64,000 bases of DNA from Cryptomeria japonica (taxonomy: Eukaryota > Streptophyta > Pinopsida > Cupressales > Cupressaceae), in contig NC_081415.1 in NCBI RefSeq assembly GCF_030272615.1, positions 604,395,644 through 604,459,643 of the forward strand, written 5' to 3'. The notes under the pieces are model-generated. The model saw only the letters and a list, made by a program, of their open reading frames with translations. It ran no database searches and was not told the DNA's origin. Each line of letters starts with the position of its first letter. The stretch's first letter is position 1. The translations under genes were made by a program, and so were the position numbers. This document shows, in pieces, positions 1 to 10,751 of the stretch.

Positions 1-2033
1 GGAGATATCACTTGTGCATTGAATGCACAATTTCTATCCATGCTCTTATCTTCCTGCTTCTTCCTTCATACCTTCTTGATCTCATTCCTTTCCTCATTTG
101 CAGCCTTTGGAGTAGTGTTCACCTTATTTTTCTCATTGAACCTTGCCTTACGAAATTCTTCAGCATGACCAGAAGCATTGTTGTAGTAGCACACAACATT
201 CATGCCATTCAAATTATTTGGGGACCTTCTAACATACCAGTTTGCTCCTCCTTTTCTAATTATGCCATTGTAGCCAACTACCAGTCTCCATGGATCCCTT
301 GATTGTATAAGAACACTTCCCCTCTTGTTCCGTGCAGCTCTTTGTTGCTCATATGTCATATAAATTCTTCCATGCTGAGCATGATTATTCCATTGGCTAC
401 CATAGGATTGAGAATTATTCTTCCTACATTCATGATTTCTATGGCCAAACCCATTGCATTGATAACATATAACATTTGCATAACTAGGAGAGGGGATAAT
501 GTATCTACTCTTTGAAACTTTGTGCCCATATGCGTGATGTCTTTGGAAACTTAAATTGTTTCTTCTATATCCCTTTCTACATTATTTTTCTCTATGGCCA
601 TATCCATTACATATAAAACATTAATTGGAGAAGGAGGAATTATTACTTACAAAATTTGTTTTGCCAAACATGAGGTGATCTTACCAGTTTGGCATCTCAA
701 TTTCTTCTTCTCCAGGGATGGATCCTGGGTTGTCCACTTTCTGAAGTTCTTCCATCTGATCCCTTTCTCTTCCACACTTGTCTTGACTTAGGTGTAGTAG
801 TATTCCTTTGTCTTCTACCAGTAAAGGATCTTCGAAATTGTCTTCTCTTGTTCTTGCTACTAGTGAAGTTATCTTCTTTCAGCTTCCCTTTTCCTTTTGA
901 ATATGCATTGTTCTTCTTTGCAACATTGGTCTTCATCCTCATCATGTCTTTACCAGTTGTAGTTAGCTCAACCTTCTTTCTTAGAACATTTCTAACTATG
1001 AAGGTCTTACCCTTTCCATTTCCATTTCCATTTGAGGAGATAAATTGAATATCTTTGTGGGAGGTCTCCTTGCTTATAGAAAATTCACCGGTACCACATC
1101 CCAATCCTCCAGTATCCTTGGAATGTTTTTTATTCTTTAACATTTTATCTAAGTCCTCTGGTATCCTTGGAATGTTTTTTATTCTTTAACATTTTATCTA
1201 AGGCATCACTGCTACCATCAAACTAGATTATTACCTTGAGCTCATCCTAACATTTCTCAAGGTCATTTCAGAGATTCTCCATTTCTCCTTCTAGCTATTG
1301 ATACTCTTTATATTTTGCCTCTAGCTTAGATGCTAGATCTTTACACGTACATTCCTTGGTTTCTTCTTGTTGAGTCTTCGACTCTGAGATTCATTTCTCA
1401 AATTCTTCAAGGAATTTGATTAACCAATTTCGTTCCACAATAGAAGCATTATTGAATAACTTGTATTCATTTCTGACTCTACTAAGATCCTCAAGTGCAC
1501 TTATAGGTTCTCCTTCTAGATCTTCCTCAGCTTCATCTTCACTATCACTCCCAAACACATCTTGCTGGTAGAAGTGATCTGCATGATCACTCTTAGATGT
1601 GTGCATCTCATCTTTAGTCTCTTGAGTTATTAAGAGGTGAGTTTCCTTTTCATCATTTCTATTAATGCTAACAAATCTATGTTCATCATCTATAGACACA
1701 TATGTTTCATTTCTTTTCTTGCTTCCACAAACTGGTTTTGTGGTACAAGGTTCATTGCCATAAAGTTTCTTCAATCTGTCCAACTATGAAGAAACATAAT
1801 TTGAGAGTCCACATAGTATAGCCTTCATTGCTACATCATTGCACTGATATCTTCTTTTTTGCATTTGAATCAATGGGAGGACTGACTTTACTAGGGTAGG
1901 CATTTACTACTGACATCCATACATCAAACCCAAGAGAGGACAGGTAGACTTCCATCCTACAACTACAAGTAGAAAAGATTGAACCATCAAACATTGGAGT
2001 AAGGGGTGACATTAAACAAACCATTGTGTTCAA
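1..2033 (-). pseudogene. Ty1/copia gag remnant of element D
   Basis: This is a decayed nucleocapsid/capsid gene on the minus strand, running off the left edge. The N-terminus (2033-1836) has the copia gag signature MFDGS..., then YLSSLGFDVWMSV, matching the gag N-terminus of element A at 43268-43035. An acidic stretch (1783-1391) corresponds to the A and B gag region after the zinc knuckle. A basic stretch (1143-697) contains KHSKDTGGLG, parallel to QSKDIGGLGFEVGQ in A. Three CCHC-type knuckles follow: CFICNGYGHREK (about 640-590, with a stop), CYQCNGFGHRNHECRK (about 470-412) and a degenerate CYYNNASGHAEEF near 200. The UBN2 core between 1836 and 1783 is deleted and the reading frame is broken repeatedly. 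The family call is secure; nothing here can be functional. Confidence 0.85.
1112..1203. repeat. 49-bp direct tandem duplication within D gag
   Basis: Two head-to-tail copies begin with GTATCCTTGGAATG at 1112 and 1161 (period 49). They are identical over almost their whole length. Because 49 is not a multiple of 3, the duplication shifts the gag frame. Confidence 0.85.
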
Positions 2034-2081
2034 ATACCATAATCTACCTAAGCTAGAGAAAGCTTATCAACTGGGAACCTA

Positions 2082-2094
2082 GGCTCTGATACCA
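2082..2094 (-). other. Primer-binding site of element D (initiator-Met tRNA)
   Basis: Read on the minus strand this is TGGTATCAGAGCC, the perfect complement of the 3' end of plant initiator methionine tRNA. It lies 2 bases inside the LTR boundary at 2097, which fixes D as a minus-strand element and 2097 as the inner edge of its 5' LTR. Confidence 0.93.
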
Positions 2095-2096
2095 AT

Positions 2097-4444
2097 TGTT
2101 GAACACAAGATGCCACTGAGAGGGGTGGTGAATTAGTGGTTTCCAATTCCTTAACCTCTTAATACTAAGAGTGATTATCGGCTACCAATCCTAATGCCAA
2201 GCTAACCAACTGGTAAGATAAGGAAAGATATTGGAAAGAAAGCACACACAAATGCACATCACATTACACCAGTATCTACGAGGAAAATCCAGGATGGGAA
2301 AAATTTGGGTGAGAAATGATGTTGGAGTCTATTGTTCCAATCTAACCTCACAATGAAATATTGGTTACAACATTTAGGGAACCAACCTAAGGAGAACCAC
2401 TCCTGATTTAGGGCACCAACCCAAGGAGCACCAACCCTTGATTTAGGGCACCAACCCAAAGAGAACCAACCCCTGCACTGAGCTCTAGCTTAGTGATTAA
2501 AATATATAATAAATTAATACAATAATAGTAACCCTAGATAGAAGTGAATCTTGTATCCACTACATACACTCCGCCCTGTCGATTTTACTCCTTTGCTTCC
2601 TTATTGCTTGACTCCTACTCTTCCTTCTATCTCTCTCTTTCTCTCTTTTTACCTTCACCTATTGCTACTGACACCTACTACCGGTTACTCTTCTCACCAA
2701 TTTATCCCTTCTCTTCTCTCTACCTATCCAATAGTTTCTCCTACACACACATACACCTACTTCAATTGCTTCACTTTGGATTGCCTTCTTGATGGCTTGA
2801 ATACCACTAGTTCCCCTCTTCACTTATCCTATCTTGCTTCTTTACCAGTTACTTTGGACTTTACCAGTTTGACTCAAAGGTAAACCCTCTTGTCAGTTTA
2901 ACCACACTCTCATTCAATCACTATGATCTTCAATGAACTTCATTGACTGATTATCCTTTTGTTTCCTTTTACTTCACTGGCATCACTCTTCCATGCAGCA
3001 TCAACATATTTCCATATTTGGTCCACATACTTATAGCCACACTTTCCTACCTAAATGTGAGTTTGAACTTTAGCATGCTAGGGTTTCCACCATGCATTGA
3101 AAACTCATCAAATCTACTCTATGATCATCATGACATATCATATCAAATCAGATCTCATCTCCTTGATTGATGACTTGTAGCTCATAAATCAACATCGCCA
3201 ATATCTTTACCTTTCAATGCATGTCTTCTAATTTTAGCTATCTGTAGCATGATTTTCAGCTTTGTGTCTTGTCAATCACCGTGCATGATGTAGTTTCCTG
3301 CATTGATTTTGATCTGCTAGATCAGTTTGTCCCAGATCTCTATTGTTGGCTTTATCTTGAGCCACAAACCTCTGCCATCATCCCTCAAGCTATCCTTCAT
3401 GTCTTCAACTTCTTTGTCTTGCTGGTGAATTAGATTTGCCTAGTCATCAAGCACATCAGTTTTGAGTAGTTATCTAGGGTGACTCACCATGTGCTTCTTC
3501 ATCAGATTGAGAGCACTTCACTTTTGTCTCTCAATTCAGTTAGCTTCATGTCGATAACCTTGTTTATCAGTTGGGACACTTAATGATTGAATGCTATCAA
3601 CCTCCAACCATCTCCATCTGAACCTTAGTATCCCCACATGTGCAATTGTAGAGCCTCATCTTCATTTGACCAATTCTCCTCTCAACTGGTTTGCCAAGGT
3701 GGCAAACCCATCATCTCAACTCTTCATTCTTTGTCCCTGCAGCACATGTTGACTTCACATGCTGATCTGGTGTACATCTTATATTTCATCCTCTGGATAC
3801 TTCCTCATATTCCACTTTAGTCATCCTCTCTATGCATCCAATCACCTTCCTTTTCTTACTTTGACTATCTTATCCCAAAGAGTCATGATATATGTTATGT
3901 ATGTTGTCGGATAAGAAATGTATTGCCACTTACTGATGGGAAGAATAGACAATTGTACTTCAACTGCTAAATACTAGTGGAGGAGGATCTATGTCACCTT
4001 CTAGTAATGATGTGACATCACTAAGGAGAGGATACATCTCCAACTTGACGTGTCCCAGTATCTTTTCCATGTGTCATCTTTTCTCACTAAAGAAACACAC
4101 TTTCTTCCAACCTTCTCTTCAACCAATGGGAGTCCTACTAGTTGAGAACATACTAGCATATTGATTGCACTTCCAATCCTTCATTAGTTCATATTGCAGT
4201 AAGCTCTAAAGGTCATACACTTACTAGTTCACATCACTCGCCGATCACTTCTCTACCATACTTTTTCAACATCAACATCCATACTCGCTAACTGGTTATT
4301 TCTTCGCAACATTGACATACTTACCTATTGGCTTGACTGTCTACACTACCGGTTGATAACACTGACAACATATTAACTATCATCTCATACCCATTGTCCT
4401 ACTTTACTAGTAACATGATATACCAATTGACATCAATGACAACA
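2097..4444 (-). repeat. 5' LTR of copia element D
   Basis: The inner edge starts TGTTGAACAC directly after the primer site. The first several hundred bases resemble the LTR of element A (43326-44678): the GTGAATTAGTGG block, the GAGGAAAA...GGGAAAAA block and the TTTAGGGCACCAACCCAAGG block. The outer edge is placed at ATCAATGACAACA near 4444 because A's LTR also ends shortly after GACATCAATGACAAC. At about 2.35 kb it is roughly 1 kb longer than A's LTR, so it may contain another insertion or the outer edge may be misplaced. The region holds no credible gene. Confidence 0.65.
2366..2475. repeat. About 33-bp tandem repeat inside the D LTR
   Basis: Three diverged units of the form TTTAGGGCACCAACCCAAGG followed by AGCACCAACCC occur in a row. 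The A LTRs contain this block once (about 29776-29810 and 43596-43630), so the expansion is specific to D or its subfamily. Confidence 0.75.
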
Positions 4445-5090
4445 CAATAACAACAAGTTAAGCCAGTGACTGAGGTGGAAATAAAAAAATGAGTATTGAA
4501 CTAAGTGTTTTTGTGGTCGCCAAGAATAATGAATGAAATTGTAGTGGCAAGAAGAGAGAATAGAGAACAGAGAAAATTCTACAAGGTTAAGCTAAGATAG
4601 AGAACAAAAGAAAATCAGACATGGGAAGAAGAAAGGAAGAGAAGTAGAGTAGAATGCTAAGGATCTAGTAGAAATGAGAGTGCAGAAAATCTATGAGTTA
4701 CAAAATAGATTTGTAACAAGGCAATAAACCTATTAAATTTTGTTCATTGTAATTTCTGTGAGTTTGTTCTCAGAGTAGGGGTAGGTTCTCCTTTAGTAGG
4801 TGCTCAAAGATTATTAGGGGTTAGTGATCCTTGAGTTGGTTCTTGTTGGGTTGGTCCCCTAAACATATTATAAATGGTTTTATTATCATGAGGCTAGATT
4901 GGAGGAATAGAATCCATCATCTATTCTCACTGAGGTTTTTTCCACATTGGGTTTTCCTCATACATCTTGTGTTGTGGTTTAACTTGTGTGTGTGTTCTTA
5001 ATTAGTTTATAGTTTTACTATTTGCACACATAGTTAAAATATTTAAATACGCTAATTCACCCCCCTCTCAATCTCCACTCATTTTCTTCA
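4445..5090 (+). repeat. 5' LTR remnant of copia element B
   Basis: The right edge is supported by a mutated initiator-Met primer site at 5093-5105 and by the stretch GCTAATTCACCCCCCTCTC, the plus-strand form of the LTR end seen in D and A. A block with GAGGTTTTTTCCACATTGGG also matches the LTR pattern. I could not find a clean TGTTGG start, so the left boundary and its relation to the adjoining D LTR (head to head) are uncertain. Confidence 0.55.
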
Positions 5091-5092
5091 AT

Positions 5093-5105
5093 TGGAATCT
5101 GGGCC
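5093..5105 (+). other. Degenerate primer-binding site of element B
   Basis: TGGAATCTGGGCC matches the initiator-Met primer site TGGTATCAGAGCC at 10 of 13 positions. It lies 2 bases after the presumed LTR end and about 60 bases upstream of the gag start, the normal copia arrangement. Confidence 0.8.
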
Positions 5106-5166
5106 CTAGGTTCCCTTGTGGTAAAATATTTCTCTAGCTTGGGTAGATCCTGCTTTGTGAGCACAA

Positions 5167-5825
5167 TGGCTAGGAATGAATCCTCCTATAAAGAACCTAT
5201 CTTTGATGGTACCAACTATGCCTTCTAGAGTAGAAGAATGGAAATATACTTGTCTTCCCTAAGATTTGATGTTTGGATATCAATAAAAAATGGTTATATT
5301 GTTCCCCAAGTTCCTCCTATTGACCATGATGATAAAAGGAAATATGAGAATAATGCCAAAGTGAAAAATGCAATATTAAGTGGTTTGTCATATACAAATT
5401 TTTTCAAATCCATGCATAGCGCATTAGCAAAAGAAACTTGAAACAAGCTACAGAGTGTATATGAAGGAGATACCAAAGTAAAAGAAGCCAAACTATAAAA
5501 TCTAAGAGCTCTATTTAAAAATCTAAAAAATGAAAGAAGAAGAGAAGATAGTTGATTATATACAAAGAGTGGATGAGACTATGAGTGCTATAAGAGGACT
5601 AGGAGAGGATGTCAAAGATGAAGTTACTGTAAAGAAGGTTTTGAGATCATTAACCTCAAAATATGACACAAAGGTCTATACTATTAAGGAAGCTAAATAC
5701 TTAAAAAATCTCTCAGGATGAGTAATTTGGCAACTTATCAACTTATGAAATGAGAAGAATAGGTGGAGAATCATCAAAGAGAGAGGATTCCTTCAATATC
5801 ACATAGAAAGGAAAATAACAAGCTA
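5167..5825 (+). pseudogene. Element B gag, N-terminal half (UBN2-type)
   Basis: The coding stretch starts at ATG 5167 (MARNESSYKEP). It shows the copia gag N-terminus (IFDGTNYAF, then MEIYLSSLRFDVWISIKNGY) and a UBN2-like core at 5530-5721 (EEKIVDYIQRVDETMSAIRGLGE, then RSLTSKYDTKV). The same blocks occur in A's gag at 43016-42177. Several in-frame stops are present, for example directly after NYAF. Homology ends abruptly at 5825 with the truncated 3' LTR of C, and gag resumes at 19486 after a gap of about 70 residues. Confidence 0.85.
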
Positions 5826-6439
5826 CAAACCCTGGACAATAAACACTCAGGTTGGCCACCAGACAATAAACCAATTACAAAATTACAAAACATGTCGGCC
5901 TTAGACCAAACAAATAATATCCAACACATAAGACATCCCAGAAACACAACAAGAGGTCCAATCCACACGTTACATTAAAGTTGGTCCATAACCTAGATCA
6001 ACTGGGACCCAGTATAGGTCCACACACTACAACAATGATCTCCATCTGCCAAGTCTTGAACATGATAACCATTAGCATCCTGAAAATCCACCAAAAATAG
6101 CACCAACACCACTTATGCAATTTATCAAAGATCTTCATCACAATCTCTGTCAGTGAAACCCTCACTAGAACCAGAAGCCAAGCTTCTAAGAAAATAGGAT
6201 AGCATCCGATCAACAGACCAAAACCAACTAACTGAATATGAACATGAGTGTTATAAATAAGCCAATTCTATAACCAAACTATACCAGAGCCTAGTGGATC
6301 ATGTCAGATCCAAACCAACCAGAAACCACTCAACCTACCGTGACCAAAAGGGTGTTGGTAAAGCATCCAAACAACTAGAGTTGGCATCAATGAAAAAACA
6401 TCAATGCATCACATAATCAGTTCCACCAAGTGGCCAAGA
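5826..6439 (-). repeat. Truncated 3' LTR of element C
   Basis: This aligns with the outer half of C's 5' LTR (18880-19485), for example AAACCCTGGACAATAAACAC against AAACCCTTGACCATAAACAA, and both end with TTCCACCAA(G/A)TGGCCAA. The LTR half corresponding to 18275-18879 is missing. Confidence 0.85.
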
Positions 6440-6452
6440 ATCTCTCCCTTTG
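6440..6452 (-). other. Polypurine tract of element C
   Basis: On the minus strand this reads CAAAGGGAGAGAT directly before the 3' LTR start. It is one substitution away from the AAAGGGGGAGAT tract used by A, N, X3 and X1b. Confidence 0.75.
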
Positions 6453-6876
6453 GCATTGATGGCAACACTAGATATGAAAAACATCTAAGTACCAAGAAAT
6501 GCCAAACAAGTCTCCTCCAATGGAAGAGAGTCAACAATCTCCCACATATAGTTCTGAAATAAAGACCAAACTCCCCCTATGAATGATATCTCTATAAAGC
6601 TCTAAATTATACTTATATCTCCCCTTCTATCAATATCTCTCCCCCTTTGACATTAGAAAGCTGACTACTCCCCCTAAGCAGTAGCATCCCCACATCAGTG
6701 CCAAAATGAATAGTATCTTTGATAATGCATACCGGACTGATGCCAAACCGCATCAATCAAGTCTCTACCAGAGGGGGAGAAACTCCCAATCTATCTCTCA
6801 AGTACTCAAATGATTCCTTAGGAAAAGGTTTAGTGAAAATATCTATAATCTTTTCTTTAGTGTTCATATAAACTAG
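6453..6876 (-). other. 3' untranslated internal region of element C
   Basis: I see no coding potential here. The stretch carries several CTCCCCCT-type tracts (purine-rich on the coding strand), such as TCTCCCCCTTTGACATT near 6640, which look like duplicated or decayed polypurine tract copies upstream of the functional one. Confidence 0.5.
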
Positions 6877-7156
6877 TCAAAATTCATTTGATTCCACCTT
6901 TTCTTTCATAAAGTTATACTTGATAGATATGTGCTTTGTCTTAGAATGAAATACCAGATTCTTTGATATATCAATAGCAGAAGAGTTATCATAGTGAATA
7001 ACTACTAGTGCATCACAATCCACCTTTATATCCTTCAATATTTGCTTCATCCATAAAACGTGTGTACAATTAGTAGTAGCAACAACATACCACACTTCAA
7101 CATTAGATAAAGAAGTACATGACTATTTCTTATTGATCCATGAAACCAACTTCTTT
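6877..7156 (-). pseudogene. Element C RNase H, C-terminal part of pol
   Basis: The minus-strand reading gives VLWMKQILKDIKVDCDALVV, YDNSSAIDISKNLVFHSKTK and HISIKYNFMKEKVE, the typical copia RNase H end (DN.SAI...N...H.R.KHI). Just upstream, KLVSWINKK belongs to the KLV.W.SKKQ motif. The reading frame breaks there, and G is inserted at 7157-7161. The YVDD end of reverse transcriptase lies on the other side of G, and roughly 150 residues between them are missing, so pol carried an internal deletion as well as the insertion. Confidence 0.88.
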
Positions 7157-7161
7157 CCAAG
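7157..7161. other. Target-site duplication of gypsy-type element G (left)
   Basis: CCAAG here is repeated exactly at 14974-14978, flanking both LTR termini (TG...CA). This proves that G transposed into C as a unit. Confidence 0.95.
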
Positions 7162-8345
7162 TGTAAAGCGGAAAAATCGAACCCTAGTTGTTCTCCCCTC
7201 CCCAACTCCAAGGAGAGAGAAGGGAGAGTCACTAGGGTTGATGGTTTTCACTTAGGGGAGACTTTGCATTCAAAAGAGGGGTTGAAACCAACAAGATCCA
7301 ATCCCACGCAATGCAAGATTGGATTCTAAATGAGTTTCAAGGGTTGTAACATCAAGGATACCCTCTTTTGTAAAGAATGTAGAAAGATTAAACTAGGAAT
7401 GCATGTAAAGTAGGAAAGATTCACTTATAAACAGAGATAGGGATATGGGATGAAGCTACGGACCTGGAATTAGCAGTAAGATGTTGAGACGATGCTGTTC
7501 TGCAAATTTGAGCGAAAGTTGATAGGACGATGGCGCTCGGCGTGCACACGGTCCTTCCAAAAATTCACGAAATGAAGGGGGATCTGTTCGTCTCTGTACA
7601 AGGATTCCAGATCTTCAATTACAGCCACGTACCTGCAACCTACACACAGAAAAGAGAGGACGATTGGGGGGTTAGGGATGAGGGGTTTGCCTTTAGGTCA
7701 AACCCTGGTTTTGGAATTAACCAAGAAATGAGAATGCTGTAAATGTAAATGTTTGTAATGTAAACAAGTACTGATACCTTGTTGTAAGAATGTTTGTATT
7801 CTTACATGCGAAGGTGTAATGTATGTAGTATGTTGTATGTTGTATGTGATCTCCTCTTCAATGGTTGAATCCTTGTCTTGAATGCAACACTTAGCCTTGA
7901 ATGGAGACTTAGAATGCTCAATTGCTTGAAGGAATGCTTGAATGCTTGAATGTTTGAATGTTTGAATATCGCTTTCGCCTCTTGCTCTTGCTTATTTCCT
8001 TCCTTCCTTTCCAGGAGAGGAAAAGTAGTTTATATACTTGTCAATTAGGGCTGATAGACTGATTTTCCCAACCTTAGGCCGACCAGGAAACATTATTTTC
8101 CAATTTGCAAACTTAAAGACCCGATTCCCACAAGAGACCAGGCCCAAAATAGGGCCAGGGACCAGGGCGTTGGGCGCCATGGTCCCACCTCCCGGGACAG
8201 CAGGGTGCAGGCCAAGGTGCAGAAAATGCAGTTTTTGGTGTTATAAACAGGTTTCAGGGTCTCCATTCAGGTTCAATGTTGCGCCGCCATCATGAAGACC
8301 CAAATGCAGTCAAAATTGCAAGTGTCACAATTTTAGGACGCTACA
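7162..8345 (-). repeat. 3' LTR of element G
   Basis: This 1184-bp LTR has plus-strand ends TGTAAAGCGG...GACGCTACA. Small open frames inside it (for example 7530-7742 and 8038-8295) are not conserved as proteins and are treated as chance. Confidence 0.93.
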
Positions 8346-8358
8346 TTTAGCCCCCACT
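8346..8358 (-). other. Polypurine tract of element G
   Basis: The minus strand reads AGTGGGGGCTAAA immediately before the 3' LTR start TGTAGCG, the usual gypsy arrangement. Confidence 0.85.
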
Positions 8359-9093
8359 TTAGCGGGAGTATAAGCGTACGCTCATACTTTCGGTAAAGTA
8401 CAAGGAAACAACATTGAAAAACTTTCACCACATCAAGGAGGCAAGATACACCAAGCCCCCAGTGGACTAAGGATCTTACAACTTCGATTGACAAAGTAAA
8501 AGGGAAGATCACGAGGGAGAACCATGACTATCAGTAGTAAAGTTCCCTCACTATGAGTCATGCAAGAAAGATATCAAAAATTTTCAAGGCAAAGCTAAAT
8601 TTGTCAAGAAATTTTCAAGTATCTTGAAAAGATATGAATGGGATGTATGCCCCCCTACGTTAAAGCGATCGCACACGCCTCACTGGGGGTGATTGATTTA
8701 AGGTAGTGATACATATAAGAAATGAGAAAGGAGCACGTTATCACAAGGATTTAGCCCCCAAGTGTGAGATAAGCCCAAGGATAATAGACACAAAACACAA
8801 AGCACAAGGTGACTTCGCTTTCCTTGGGGTCAGTATGCTATATGATAATTCATGTATATCATATGTATGTATGCATAATTGTTCTTCATTCCCCAATCAA
8901 GGAAGGTCACCTAGAAGAAGGGAACACATGTGTCTTTTGAGTCAACATGAGAGAGACCAAAAGAGATCTCAATGTTTTGCATCATCCTCAAGTAGACAAC
9001 ACTAAGGACAACAAATAGAAGAATGAGAATAACACATAGAAGAAGTAACAAAAGAGATCAAGAGAGGAGGAGAGAGTCTGCTATGCTAATGAA
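8359..9093 (-). other. 3' non-coding internal region of element G
   Basis: This stretch follows the end of the gag-protease frame (stop at 9094). I see only scattered stops and no protein similarity, so it is probably 3' untranslated sequence left after loss of pol. Confidence 0.5.
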
Positions 9094-10734
9094 CTAGTCT
9101 AGCATGTCATCTACCCCTCGATCTTGCTGATCAATATTTCGGGAAGGCAGGAAACACGCTAGAGGAGGAACATCCAACATAGCAGATGGAGCTATCACAA
9201 GATCCAAACAAGGGCTATGTTCATGTTTCGAGCCACGTTGTTCTTGTCTAGGAGCTAGGATAAGTGCTTTAGAAAATTCATTAGATAAATGGTTATCAAC
9301 ATCAACATATTCATATTCACTATCAGAATGAATAGGAGTAACATTTTCATCATGAATAACATTTTCATCTATATCATCATCAAGATTTATAAAAATAGGT
9401 TCTTTAACTCACACAGGATCAAGGCCATCATGCATCTTATGTTTAGGAGATTTCGGCTCAATTGTCGGCTGAGGGGAAAATGGAATAATACTAGCTGACG
9501 GTGTTTTTGGGGATTGCAAAGTTTGAGAAGCAGCTACCTGAGCTCTAAGATGATGCTTTCATCGGCGTTCACGTGCAGAATGATTTCATCTAGTCTTAGT
9601 AGGAAGTTGAGAAGATTGAGGAGGAGGAATGTTCTCATCCTTTTCACTTGGGTGTTTAGGTTGTGGTCTCTTAGGTTGAATAATAGGAGAAGAGGAAGGT
9701 CTCTTCTCTCCACAAGAGGAAGGAGGAGGAACTGCTCCATATAAGGGAGGAATATTTGGTTTAGGAAGGAGACCAAGTCCATTATGACGAGGAGGTATAG
9801 GTCTACTTTTAGGAAGTTTATTAGATATAGGCATAATCACATTCATAGGAATGGGTTGGGAATATTCTTGAGGAAAGACATTAGTTTTATCTTTCAAAGG
9901 AAGAACTTCCTTCTCAAGAATGATAGGAATGTCAAGTTTGGGTGTTCTAGGTTCACTTAGAGATAGGATCATATCTTTCTTCCACTTTTGATAAGATTTA
10001 AAAAGATGGTCACTTCGTGGAGGAAGAGATTGGAATTGTTTAGGCCAAAAATAATCAATAGGAACACTAGAAGTTCTTTCAGCTGGTTTAAAGAGACTAT
10101 GATTGACAGTAACAACTTCACCATTATGGGGAAATTTCAAACACTTGTGAATAGGAGAAGCAATAGCTTTCATGGAAGATAGCCAAGGATAGCCTAGATT
10201 CACATGAAATTGTTCGGATGATGGAATAATAGCAAAGTCCACATCAAGGGATTTGTTATGGACCTCAATAGGTAATGTAATAGAACCAATTGCAGGAGAA
10301 GAAAATGCATCAAATAGTTTCACAACCACATTTGTTTCATCATAGATCACTTGATTCAATTGCAAAGTAAAAAGAAATTCTTCAGTAATGATATTAACCA
10401 TACAAGAAGGATCAATAAGCACTCCACGACAAGGTGTATTCTTGACTTTTGCAACTATATATAAAGGACCATCAAGTGCCCTGATAGTTTCACTAGAATC
10501 AAAGGTGATGGTAGGTTCTTTAGGAATTTTCTGCTGCTCTACAAAGTTAATCACATTCGGAGTCATAGACACAAGATCATCAGGTGAGACAAAGGAATCA
10601 TTAGTATCAATCACATTAGAGGTATGAGAAGGTAATGGATCAGTAAAAATCTGAAGATTTTGGTTAGGAGGAGCTACAGATGTGTTGCCTTTATCATTCA
10701 CACTAGAAACAGAGATAATATTATTATCAATCAA
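9094..10734 (-). pseudogene. Element G protease-like domain and proline-rich tail
   Basis: This continues the gag polyprotein in another frame after a 1-base shift near 10825. The first residues downstream of the zinc finger give LIDNNIISVSS. A retropepsin-like domain then spans about 10480-10120: GPLYIVAKVKN, GVLIDPSCMVNIITEEF, GSITLPIEVHN, HVNLGYPWLSSMKA. The usual active-site DSG/DGG is DPS here, so activity is doubtful. A Pro/Ser-rich tail follows. After the first stop (9586) the same frame runs on to 9094 with a few more stops (EYEYVDVDNHLSNEFSKAL, then LACFLPSRNI). No reverse transcriptase follows. I infer a gag-protease polyprotein of a non-autonomous lineage. Confidence 0.78.
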
Positions 10735-10751
10735 ATCTTGAATTTTACCCT

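Noticed and set aside
2544-3170. Plus-strand frames in the D LTR region that look like short hydrophobic proteins
   Set aside because: Pyrimidine-rich LTR sequence, no start context, no counterpart in A's LTR.
7530-8295. Short open frames within the LTR of G, also at 14044-14894
   Set aside because: They are not kept in length or frame between two LTRs that are about 98% identical where compared.
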